Source of the DNA: Proteobacteria bacterium ST_bin11
GTDB lineage: Bacteria; Pseudomonadota; Gammaproteobacteria; Methylococcales; Methylomonadaceae
DNA length: 64,000 nucleotides
Direction: 5' to 3'
NCBI GenBank assembly: GCA_002083615.1
Contig: MSXO01000051.1
Coordinates: forward strand, 24,731 to 88,730
Under the pieces are notes generated by a model, which was not told where the DNA came from, made no database searches, and saw only the letters and a program-made list of their open reading frames with translations. Position numbers and translations under genes: made by a program. Numbering within the stretch: the first letter of the stretch is position 1; every line of letters starts with the position of its first letter. This document shows positions 1-7,046 of the stretch, piece after piece.

Positions 1-840
1 TGCCGGCGAGGCCAACACTTCAGCGCCTGCCGCTTGCGGCACCGCACCCAAGGGGCTTAATTCAAGCGCCAGGCTGCCGGGATGCTGGCCGACCAACAGT
101 TCCAGTTGCCGCAGCAAGCCAGTCAGTTTGGCCTCCAAAGCCGGGATCTGCGCCATCGTGGTTTCGGTCAAGGCTCGCGATCGAACCACTTCATGGCGGG
201 CCACCACGCCTTCGTCAAACAATTTCTCGGTCAATGATAAGGTGGCTTGTTGGGTTTGCAGATTTGAAGAGGTGATGCGCAGTTGATTCTGGGCGCTGCG
301 ATATTCGACATAACTGCGGGCCAGCTCCGCGCTCAGGGTGACTAACGCCTGCTGATAGCCGGCGTTGGCACCGTCTAGCTCAGCCGAGGCCGCTTCCAGA
401 CGCCGTTGCTGGCGGCCAAACAAGTCAATTTCCCACAAGGCATCGAAACCCAGCTCGAACATGTTGTAGCGAATCCCCGGCGCCAAGGCCGGCAACGGGT
501 TGTCCTGGCGTTGCGCACCGGCTTTGATGTTTACGTTGGGAAACAACTCCGCTTGGGTGCCGCGCCGCTCGGCGCGGGCCTGGTCGATGCGGGTGTAAGC
601 GATTTTTAGATCCAGATTGCCGGCCAAGGCTTTAGCCATCAATGCATTCAGCGGCGTGTCGTTAAAACGCAGCCACCAGTTGTGCAACTGTTTAGGGTCT
701 ATCGTGCTTAAAGCCGGATTTGCGCGGGTTTCTGCTTGCCAGCTAGTAGGGGCGTTGCTTATTGGCTTGCGGTAATCCGGGCCAACGGTGCAGCCAGTGA
801 CCACCATCAGGATCCCGATCCAGCTAGGTTTATTCAACAT
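1..840 (-). CDS. RND efflux outer-membrane lipoprotein, NodT/OprM family (3' part outside window)
   Basis: Outer-membrane channel subunit of a tripartite efflux pump (inferred from family). About 280 N-terminal residues are inside the window. The protein starts with a lipoprotein signal ending in VTGC, followed by TVGPDYRKP, the hallmark start of NodT/OprM-type factors, and then the WWLRFND segment typical of the first outer-membrane efflux repeat. The helical barrel region with RIDQARAERRG follows. The gene runs off the left edge, so the membrane-fusion and pump subunits cannot be seen. A near-palindromic site lies about 137 bp upstream of the start codon and may control it. The family is clear; substrate unknown. 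Confidence 0.88.
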   Translation of the reverse strand, partial: MLNKPSWIGILMVVTGCTVGPDYRKPISNAPTSWQAETRANPALSTIDPKQLHNWWLRFNDTPLNALMAKALAGNLDLKIAYTRIDQARAERRGTQAELFPNVNIKAGAQRQDNPLPALAPGIRYNMFELGFDALWEIDLFGRQQRRLEAASAELDGANAGYQQALVTLSAELARSYVEYRSAQNQLRITSSNLQTQQATLSLTEKLFDEGVVARHEVVRSRALTETTMAQIPALEAKLTGLLRQLELLVGQHPGSLALELSPLGAVPQAAGAEVLASPA

Positions 841-975
841 GATGAGCTTACGTAAACTAGGCGAGCTTGCCATGCAACGGTCGGCTTTTTTTTTGCATAG
901 CTCAGATGTAGCAAGGCCCATCGCTTAGTCCTCTGTGAATCCTTTCCAGGCAGAGTAATTGCAGAACCGCCCTGG

Positions 976-997
976 GTCTGTGCGCTAGCGTACTTAT
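976..997. promoter_or_regulatory. Putative Crp/Fnr-paralogue operator, copy 1
   Basis: Left arm GTCTGTGCG, centre CTAGCG, right arm starting GTACT. The inner part GTGCGCTAGCGTAC is a near-perfect palindrome. It matches the sites before the two Crp/Fnr genes and before DUF3096. It lies about 137 bp upstream of the efflux lipoprotein start and about 445 bp upstream of the plus-strand gene at 1443. The operator role is inferred. Confidence 0.5.
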
Positions 998-1108
998 TAA
1001 CCGGCGCTTGGTTATTCACGGTGCCGCAGTGGGTGAATCAGGACGATGATGGATTTTACTTTGTCAGATTTCAATTAGCAGATCGCCTTACATCGTCATG
1101 TCGCAGAG

Positions 1109-1130
1109 CCTCTGGGGCACAAATGGATTA
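1109..1130. repeat. Degenerate partial copy of the dispersed repeat seen at 31661-31805
   Basis: The stretch beginning CCTCTGGGGCACAA and ending TGGATTA matches the arm of the perfect 35-bp inverted repeat at 31661-31695 / 31771-31805, with a single internal difference (AAATGG for AAGTGG). Only one arm is recognisable here. Confidence 0.55.
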
Positions 1131-1442
1131 ACGGACCCGACAGAGTGCGAAGCGAATCTAAGTTCTATGGAAGGTTTGAAGCCCGCCATCTCTGACACGG
1201 GATAGCCACTCTCCTGCGGGTATGACGGTCTTTCTTCTAACATTGCAACCATTGAGGCCGGAGCCAATTACTTGCCGCCCGTCCAATTGAACCTCTGCCC
1301 GCACGAATGTTCGACAAACTACAGACGTCGCCGATTTTTCGGCTCAGAGTCTGGGTACTGCTCGGCGTTGCCGAGTGCGGTCTCGACTGGCTCACGTTAG
1401 CCACGAGACTGCCGATAATTTTTCCCAAAGAGGTAAGTATTC

Positions 1443-1811
1443 ATGAACACCCTAATCCATAGCGAAAAACCCACCGAAGACTTCGCTGCATTAAAAAAGC
1501 TGACTGCAACGGTCTACTTGTGCCAAGTGCTCACCTTTGCGTTTGCCGGTCTCCCACTATTAGTCGGGGTAGCGATTAATTTTTTCTATCGCAACAATGT
1601 CAAAGGCACCTGGTTGGAATCGCACTTTAATTGGCAGATCAAAACCGTCTGGGTCACCTTGGCCGGGTTTGCTTTGTCTGGTCTGGTGCTGATGTTGGAC
1701 ATTCAACTTAGCTTGATTGTATTGCTGCCAACCTTGCTATTGTTGATCTACAGAATTGTCATCGGCTGGACGAATTTGTCTGCCGAGAAGTCTTTGCAGG
1801 ATTTAAGTTAA
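1443..1811 (+). CDS. DUF4870/COG3671-type small inner-membrane protein
   Basis: A 122-residue integral membrane protein of unknown function. It has three hydrophobic segments (about residues 25-47, 67-86, 88-107). Between the first two lies the signature RNNVKGTWLESHFNWQIKT, which is the conserved core of the DUF4870/COG3671 family (consensus GTWLESHFRWQIRT). The start is an ATG with an AGAGG ribosome site 8-9 bases upstream. It is monocistronic and convergent with the Crp/Fnr gene; a hairpin separates the two stops. Function is unknown for the family. Confidence 0.82.
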   Translation: MNTLIHSEKPTEDFAALKKLTATVYLCQVLTFAFAGLPLLVGVAINFFYRNNVKGTWLESHFNWQIKTVWVTLAGFALSGLVLMLDIQLSLIVLLPTLLLLIYRIVIGWTNLSAEKSLQDLS

Positions 1812-1830
1812 GCCGTCTCAGCGCTAAGAT

Positions 1831-1857
1831 GCCGACGCCGTCAAGCACGACGTCGGC
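1831..1857. terminator. Hairpin between convergent genes
   Basis: Stem GCCGACG / CGTCGGC with a 13-base loop, followed by TTATTCGTT. It sits between the stop of the DUF4870-like gene and the stop of the convergent Crp/Fnr gene. The T-tract is weak, so a two-way terminator is only probable. Confidence 0.45.
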
Positions 1858-2571
1858 TTATTCGTTCCCCAAAATACTCTCGTAGGTCTCTCGTTCGGTG
1901 CGATAACAGCCGCAAGCGGCGGCTTCCAGGCCATTGCGATCCAAAATCGTAATATTGCCACGCCGATAGCTAATCAACTTTCGCTCCTGTAAGGAAAGCG
2001 CTGCCTTGGTAATGCCTACCCGCCGCACACCAAGGATGTAAGCCAGGAAGATGTGGGTAACGTGAAAGGTGTCGGCGTGCGCGCGGTCGTGCGACATCAA
2101 CAGCCACCGCGCCAGGCGTGCCTCCACCAAATGAAAGCGGTTGCAGGCTGCGGTCTGCGCCAGTTGTCGCATGGATACATACAAATAGCGGTTCAACTCC
2201 AGTTGAAAAGGCCTGCTGCGCTCCAATGCCTGCAAAAACAGGGGGGTGCTTATCCTTAAAGCCAGGCCAGCACCTATCACCAGTGCTTGAAATGGCGCGA
2301 TATCGACACCCAAAATCAGGGTAATACCCAGAATACCTTCGTTACCGATTAAACCCACTTCCAGACCGGTATCACCATCCACCGGCGTGACCAGGGAAAT
2401 GAAACTGCCGATGGGAAAATAGACATGCGGAATTTGCGCGCCAGCCAGATAGAGAATCTCGGCAAAGTGCAGTTCGACCGGTTCGCATTGCGCAAGCAGG
2501 TTTTGGCGATCGATAGCGGGCAGGGCGGCCAGCAGACGGTTTGCCGCCGGAACGTTGGGAATGGAAGGCAC
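1858..2571 (-). CDS. Crp/Fnr-family transcriptional regulator (paralogue 1)
   Basis: A 237-residue DNA-binding regulator: N-terminal cyclic-nucleotide-binding-type beta-roll (about 20-140) containing VYFPIGSFISLV and EVGLIGNEGILG, a dimerisation helix, and a C-terminal winged helix with recognition helix ILGVRRVGITKAALSL. The pocket lacks the GE(I/L)xLL...RSA signature of cAMP-binding CRP, and there is no cysteine cluster for an Fe-S centre, so the ligand is unknown. I start it at a GTG at 2571 with GGAG seven bases upstream. That gives exactly the length of its paralogue at 5942-6655. A longer open frame reaches 2835, but it would translate two operator palindromes and a nonsensical Arg-rich leader. 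Two palindromes at 2711 and 2784 suggest autoregulation. Confidence 0.85.
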   Translation of the reverse strand: MPSIPNVPAANRLLAALPAIDRQNLLAQCEPVELHFAEILYLAGAQIPHVYFPIGSFISLVTPVDGDTGLEVGLIGNEGILGITLILGVDIAPFQALVIGAGLALRISTPLFLQALERSRPFQLELNRYLYVSMRQLAQTAACNRFHLVEARLARWLLMSHDRAHADTFHVTHIFLAYILGVRRVGITKAALSLQERKLISYRRGNITILDRNGLEAAACGCYRTERETYESILGNE

Positions 2572-2710
2572 GGGCGTTCTCCGGCGGTGTGTTGAGGAAG
2601 CCCGACAGGAAGATAACAGATGCGAACAGGTGAAAACCGCAATGTCGGTGCTAAGTAGAGGCTTTTTGCCTGTAGCTTGGGGTGGCAGAGTAGCGGCAAG
2701 AGGCCGGGTT

Positions 2711-2732
2711 GTCTGTATGTTAGCGTACGTAC
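2711..2732. promoter_or_regulatory. Putative Crp/Fnr-paralogue operator, copy 2
   Basis: Begins GTCTGTATG, core TTAGCG, then TACGTAC. It is a weaker version of the palindrome at 2784, 140 bp upstream of the Crp/Fnr start at 2571. Confidence 0.5.
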
Positions 2733-2783
2733 TACGGGCAGAATGGCTTGCGTAAAATAAGCCAATTCTCAGACTTTCTCGGC

Positions 2784-2805
2784 GTCTGTGCTCTAGCGTA
2801 CAGAC
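2784..2805. promoter_or_regulatory. Putative Crp/Fnr-paralogue operator, copy 3 (strong)
   Basis: A 22-bp near-perfect palindrome: outer arms GTCTGT and ACAGAC, core CTAGCG. It lies in the divergent gap between Crp/Fnr paralogue 1 (start 2571) and the SmbP-like gene (start 2998). This is one of the two best copies in the window. Confidence 0.65.
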
Positions 2806-2997
2806 TTTAGCAGGGCGCCGACGTAATCTGAACACAGCTTAGGTGGAGTCACCTAGCAACCGAGAATCAGACATCAAGCCACAGCTTGACTGTCACGGTT
2901 TCAGCGCAAGATACCAACTTCTGCACAGCTTCATGTATATAAGCCGGCAATAGTGGCTGTTTTGCAACTTTATAGACTATACACACCGGATAAATTT

Positions 2998-3348
2998 ATG
3001 AAAATTAGACACATTTTGATGACAGTACTATTAGCTTTCGGATCGTTCGCCGCGCATGCCGCTGGTAGCCCGCTGAACGAAAGCTTTACCAACCTGATTC
3101 AGCTATCGAACAACGCCTTGGAAGTTGGCAAAACCGGCGATAGCAAAGCCTTCATCGAGAGCGCAACGGTCGCCTGGGAGGCGATGAAAGTTCAAAACGA
3201 AAAGGGTAGTTCCATTCGTCTGCAACGGGCCAACGCTAAGCTGAAAGCCGCGATAAAAGCCGCTAAAGCCGGGAACTTGCAAGAAGGTATTGCCGAGGTT
3301 GAACAAGGCATTGAGGAAATGAAATTGGCAAAGGTTAACGGACAGTAA
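2998..3348 (+). CDS. Small periplasmic helical-repeat protein, SmbP-like
   Basis: A 116-residue exported protein. A clear signal peptide (MKIRHILMTVLLAFGSFAAHAA) is followed by about 94 residues of predicted helical hairpins rich in Ala, Lys and Glu. The pattern (ALEVGKTGDSKAFIESATVAWEAMK; KAAIKAAKAGNLQEGIAEVEQGIEEM) resembles small metal-binding protein SmbP of nitrifiers, but the histidines that bind metal there are absent. I start it at the ATG before the signal peptide; an upstream in-frame start at 2953 would bury the signal. A strong terminator follows. A palindrome lies about 190 bp upstream. The SmbP relation is a guess from architecture. Confidence 0.7.
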   Translation: MKIRHILMTVLLAFGSFAAHAAGSPLNESFTNLIQLSNNALEVGKTGDSKAFIESATVAWEAMKVQNEKGSSIRLQRANAKLKAAIKAAKAGNLQEGIAEVEQGIEEMKLAKVNGQ

Positions 3349-3397
3349 TAAGTCCAAGAACCCTTCTAGAACAGTTTCATGTTTTAGTACGTCGACA

Positions 3398-3421
3398 AAG
3401 CCGGTCATTACCGGCTTTTTT
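3398..3421 (+). terminator. Rho-independent terminator
   Basis: Stem AAGCCGGT / ACCGGCTT around CATT, followed directly by a run of T. It ends the SmbP-like transcription unit. Confidence 0.85.
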
Positions 3422-3560
3422 GTCACTGCCGTTTAGCCAAACCAGAGCAGACCGTCAGGTTTAGGGGCTTGTTCGAGGCGCCTTGGGGGCATTCGATGGT
3501 GCGCTAACCTAATTGTTTGTGGGAGCGTAAGAGTGGATTGGTGTTACTATTTAAAGCATT

Positions 3561-5834
3561 GTGACAATCCAAAAAAATCACGCAGTCTTAACCAATACAC
3601 TTCGCAATGACCAAGAATCCCGCGTTTTCATGAATGCTGCCGACTTACGCAGTTATGCCGAGCAAAAGCTCGCTGAGCGTTCGCTAAAAGGGAAGAAAGC
3701 GCCAATCGACGAGCAACGCTTGTTGCACGAATTATTGGTGCATCAGATCGAGCTCGAAGCCGTCATCGAAACCTTGCATCAGACCCAAGACGAGTTAGCG
3801 GCATCACAGGCACGTTATTTTGACTTATACGATTTGGCGCCGGTCGGCTATCTCACTGTCAATCAGCAAGACCGCATCCTGGAAGCGAACCTAACTGCCA
3901 GCCAATTACTGGGCGTGCCGCATCAAGCCTTACTTTCTCAAAGCCTAAGCCATTTCATCGCCTTCAAGGATCAGGATAATTATTATTTAAGCCGCAAGGC
4001 GCTGAGCGAAAGCGGGGAAGCGCAGAGTTGTGAGCTCAATTTTAAGAAGCCGAACGGCACCCACTTCTGCGTAAGATTGGAAATGAATCGGACGCTTGCC
4101 GTTGATGGTGAGCAGACTTTTCGGATTGTAATCAGTGACGTTAGCCGCGAAAAAGCCAGCGACCAATATTTACGCCAAGCAGCAGCCATGTTCGAAACCG
4201 CCCGCGAAGGGGTGATGGTGACCGATGCAGACATGCGGATTTTGGTGGTTAATCGGGCTTTTAGCGAATTAACCGGCTATACAGCGGACGAAGTGCTGGG
4301 ACAAACGCCGCACATCCTGAAGTCCGGTCGACAGAACCAAGCCTTCTACCTGGACATGTGGGAGCAGATTAACAACAGTGGTTATTGGCAAGGCGAAATC
4401 TGGAATCGACGCAAGGACGGCGAAATTTACCCGCAAATGCTCAGCATCAGTGCGGTCCTGGGCGACAACAATCAGGTGACCCATTACGTTGGCGTGTTCT
4501 CTGATATTTCCCAGCTTAAAGATGCGGTAGCCCGCCTGGAGTTTTTGGCTCACCACGATGCTTTAACCAGTTTGCCCAACCGTTTGTTGCTGTTTGCCCG
4601 CTTGGAACATTGCATCGGCATGTCGCGCCGCGAACGCAAATCAGCGGCCTTGTTGATGTTAGATCTGGACCGATTCAAAGATGTTAACGATAGTTTTGGC
4701 CATTTAGCCGGCGACGAATTGTTGCAACAAGTCGCGGCAAAATTAAGCTGTCGGCTGCGTGGTATCGATACCGTTACCCGCTTAGGGGGCGACGAGTTTG
4801 CGATCTTGCTGGAGGATTTGGCGCACCCCCAGGATGCCGCGTTGGTGGCCGCCGAGATTATCGAATCGCTCAGCGAACCGTGGCGTTTGTCCAACGGTTC
4901 GGAAGTGCGGGTTGGCGTTAGCATAGGTATCAGCCTGCTGCCGGAACATGGCGCCAGTTCCGAAGAGCTGTTGCAACACGCGGACGCGGCGTTATATCGC
5001 GCCAAAGCGGAAGGGCGCGGAAATTTTAAATACTTCTCCGAAGACTTGACCCAAGCGGCCTTGCGCCGCATCAACCTGGAGTCTTTGCTACGGCGCGCGC
5101 TACTCCGTCAGGAATTTGTGGTGTATTACCAACCGCAGATCGAAATCAGCACTGGCCAGATCATCGGCGCGGAAGCGCTATTGCGTTGGCATAATGCCGA
5201 AGAGGGCGCGATACCGCCTAGCCAGTTTATTCCGGTGGCCGAGGAAATTGGCCTGATAAGCGAGATTGGCGAGTGGGTCTTATCGGAAGTCTGTCGGCAA
5301 GGCAAATCTTGGTTGGCTGCCGGGTTGCCGCCGATCAAACTGGCAGTCAATCTGTCGCCGCATCAGATCCGGCATGGGGACATAGCTGCCAGCACGGCTG
5401 CGATACTCAGCCAAACCGGATTTCCGCCCGAGCTGTTGGAGTTGGAATTAACCGAAAGCGCCTTGATGGAGCGCGAAACTGAGGTGGTGTTAGTCTTGTC
5501 TCGCTTACAGGCCTTGGGCGTGCGTTTGGCCATCGACGATTTTGGCACCGGCTATTCGTCGTTGGCGTATCTAAAGCATTTTCCGCTGGACATCCTGAAA
5601 ATCGATAAGACCTTTATCGACGATATACCGCAGTTGGAAGACGATAAAGAAATCGCATCGGCGATTATCGGCATGGGCCATACCTTGCGCTTAAAGGTCT
5701 TGGCGGAAGGCGTGGAAACCCAAGAACAGTTAGATTTTCTCACCGAGCATGGCTGCGATTTTTATCAGGGCTATTTGAAAAGCCCGGCCTTGGCGGCGAA
5801 CGATTTTGCCGCGTTGTTGCAGAGTCAAGTGTGA
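3561..5834 (+). CDS. PAS-PAS-GGDEF-EAL cyclic-di-GMP turnover protein
   Basis: Cytoplasmic sensor that can in principle make and degrade c-di-GMP. Order: an N-terminal helical module with RLLHELLVHQIELEAVIETL (about 50-70); PAS 1 (about 80-195) with YFDLYDLAPVGYLTV; PAS 2 (about 205-325); GGDEF domain with intact GGDEF at residues 409-413 and an RGID inhibitory site at 400-403; EAL domain with EAL at 538-540, DDFGTGYSSL and EGVET. Both catalytic signatures are intact, so neither half is obviously dead. There are no membrane segments. The start is uncertain: a GTG at 3561 or an ATG at 3630 in the same frame, neither with a good ribosome site. The N-terminal module is shared with the PAS proteins at 10674 and 14618. 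Confidence 0.9.
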   Translation: MTIQKNHAVLTNTLRNDQESRVFMNAADLRSYAEQKLAERSLKGKKAPIDEQRLLHELLVHQIELEAVIETLHQTQDELAASQARYFDLYDLAPVGYLTVNQQDRILEANLTASQLLGVPHQALLSQSLSHFIAFKDQDNYYLSRKALSESGEAQSCELNFKKPNGTHFCVRLEMNRTLAVDGEQTFRIVISDVSREKASDQYLRQAAAMFETAREGVMVTDADMRILVVNRAFSELTGYTADEVLGQTPHILKSGRQNQAFYLDMWEQINNSGYWQGEIWNRRKDGEIYPQMLSISAVLGDNNQVTHYVGVFSDISQLKDAVARLEFLAHHDALTSLPNRLLLFARLEHCIGMSRRERKSAALLMLDLDRFKDVNDSFGHLAGDELLQQVAAKLSCRLRGIDTVTRLGGDEFAILLEDLAHPQDAALVAAEIIESLSEPWRLSNGSEVRVGVSIGISLLPEHGASSEELLQHADAALYRAKAEGRGNFKYFSEDLTQAALRRINLESLLRRALLRQEFVVYYQPQIEISTGQIIGAEALLRWHNAEEGAIPPSQFIPVAEEIGLISEIGEWVLSEVCRQGKSWLAAGLPPIKLAVNLSPHQIRHGDIAASTAAILSQTGFPPELLELELTESALMERETEVVLVLSRLQALGVRLAIDDFGTGYSSLAYLKHFPLDILKIDKTFIDDIPQLEDDKEIASAIIGMGHTLRLKVLAEGVETQEQLDFLTEHGCDFYQGYLKSPALAANDFAALLQSQV

Positions 5835-5941
5835 GGTAATCGGGCGGTAGAGGCGAATTGATTCGGCCTATCAGCCCAATAGTGCAAAACACTTCGCACC
5901 CTCGAGCTGCCGGCAGCGTGCCTAGTTATCAGGCGATTCGT

Positions 5942-6655
5942 TCACCGGCGGGGGGGTAGCAGTCTATCCGACTCGGTTTTCACCACTTCGTAGCATTCGC
6001 AAACCCGTTCTTCCAATCCCGGTCTATTCAGCACCGTTATGCGGCCTCTGTTGTATTGGATTAAACCCGCCTGTTGCAATTTGCCTGCCGCTTCGGTAAC
6101 GCCTTCGCGGCGCACGCCCAGCATGTTAGCGATCAATTCCTGGGTCATGTGCAGTTCGTTTGAGGGCAGCCGGTCCAGGCTTAACAACAACCAACGACAG
6201 AGTTGTTGATCAACCGAGTGGTGCCGATTACAGACGGCGGTTTGGGCCATTTGCGTGATCAAGGACTGTGTGTAGCGCAGCAGCAGATGCAACATGCCTT
6301 CGTAACGGTTGAACTCGTGCATTAACAGCTGCCCGCGCAAACGATAAGCATGACCGGCGCTTTGCACTACAGCCCGGTTCGGCATACTGCCGCCGCCCAT
6401 AAACAGTGCCACACCAATAATGCCGTCGTTGCCGACTACGGCGATTTCCGCCGATGCACCGTTCTCCATGACATACAACAAAGACACAATAGAGTCGGTA
6501 GGAAAGTACACGTAACGCAGTTCGCCGCCGGATTCGTAAATCACTTCGCCTAGCGGCATGGCGACGTGTTCCAAATGGGGCAGCAATCGCTCGTATTCTG
6601 TATCCGGTAACGCATCTAGCAAATGGTTGCTTTTCGGGGTGTCGAGAATGTTCAT
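5942..6655 (-). CDS. Crp/Fnr-family transcriptional regulator (paralogue 2)
   Basis: A 237-residue regulator with the same plan and length as the gene at 1858-2571. The beta-roll has VYFPTDSIVSLLYV and AEIAVVGNDGIIGVALFMGG, then a long helix (LLLRYTQSLITQMAQTAVCNRHH). The winged helix has MTQELIANMLGVRREGVTEAAGKL. The recognition helices of the two paralogues are nearly alike (GVRREGVTEAA against GVRRVGITKAA), so they probably read the same or overlapping sites. The canonical cAMP-contact residues are missing and the signal is unknown. AAGG lies seven bases before the ATG. The gene is divergent from squalene-hopene cyclase, with two palindromes in the gap. Confidence 0.9.
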   Translation of the reverse strand: MNILDTPKSNHLLDALPDTEYERLLPHLEHVAMPLGEVIYESGGELRYVYFPTDSIVSLLYVMENGASAEIAVVGNDGIIGVALFMGGGSMPNRAVVQSAGHAYRLRGQLLMHEFNRYEGMLHLLLRYTQSLITQMAQTAVCNRHHSVDQQLCRWLLLSLDRLPSNELHMTQELIANMLGVRREGVTEAAGKLQQAGLIQYNRGRITVLNRPGLEERVCECYEVVKTESDRLLPPRR

Positions 6656-6745
6656 CTGCTGCCTTGCTGGTTATCGGACAAAATGGATTGGCTCCTGCCC
6701 ATGGGGGCTAGTGTAAACCTTTAGTGTATTCAGAACTAAATTTCC

Positions 6746-6769
6746 GCTCTGTGCGTTAGGGCACAGAGC
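6746..6769. promoter_or_regulatory. Putative Crp/Fnr-paralogue operator, copy 4 (strong)
   Basis: Perfect 9-bp arms GCTCTGTGC / GCACAGAGC around a GTTAGG centre. It lies 91 bp upstream of Crp/Fnr paralogue 2. Confidence 0.65.
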
Positions 6770-6803
6770 GATAGCCGCTTTTCTGAGTTGGGCCAGAATA
6801 GGC

Positions 6804-6825
6804 CTATGTGCGGTAACGTACAGAC
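6804..6825. promoter_or_regulatory. Putative Crp/Fnr-paralogue operator, copy 5
   Basis: Begins CTATGTGCG, core GTAACG, ends TACAGAC. It is 35 bp from copy 4 (start-to-end gap), in the crp2/shc divergent region, about 220 bp upstream of the cyclase start. Confidence 0.55.
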
Positions 6826-6938
6826 CGAAAATCAGTAGGCTATTACCCTGCTGATTTGCGACTTAACCAAATGCAATCGTTCGACAACGCTCGACTCAGT
6901 CTTTATTTTACAGGGCGCTCATGACCATGTGTGCGACT

Positions 6939-6975
6939 CGCCGCAGCAACGTTCTTCAGTTGCGGCGGTTTTTTT
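6939..6975 (+). terminator. Intrinsic terminator inside the shc leader
   Basis: CGCCGCA-G-CAAC pairs with GTTGCGGCG across a short loop and is followed by nine T. It lies between the operator pair at 6746-6825 and the cyclase start at 7047, so it would end a leader RNA of roughly 100-130 nt unless it is read through. It could be an attenuator or the end of an independent small RNA; I see no alternative antiterminator stem with certainty. Confidence 0.6.
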
Positions 6976-7046
6976 TGACCGGCCCTACGCCAGAGAGGGT
7001 GCTGCGAGAAATATCTACCTGCTCAGTGAAATCAGAGAACTAAATC

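Larger units (their letters stand above)
841..1442. other. Intergenic region, 600 bp, no credible gene
   Basis: Divergent gap between the efflux lipoprotein (minus) and the DUF4870-like gene (plus). Short reading frames here have no ribosome binding site or recognisable protein. It holds one copy of the recurrent palindrome near 976 and a degraded copy of a dispersed repeat near 1109. The remainder shows no structure I can name. Confidence 0.6.

Noticed and set aside
3496..3513. Half of the palindrome (GGTGCGCTAACC) before the GGDEF-EAL gene
   Set aside because: Only one half-site is recognisable and the other arm is absent.
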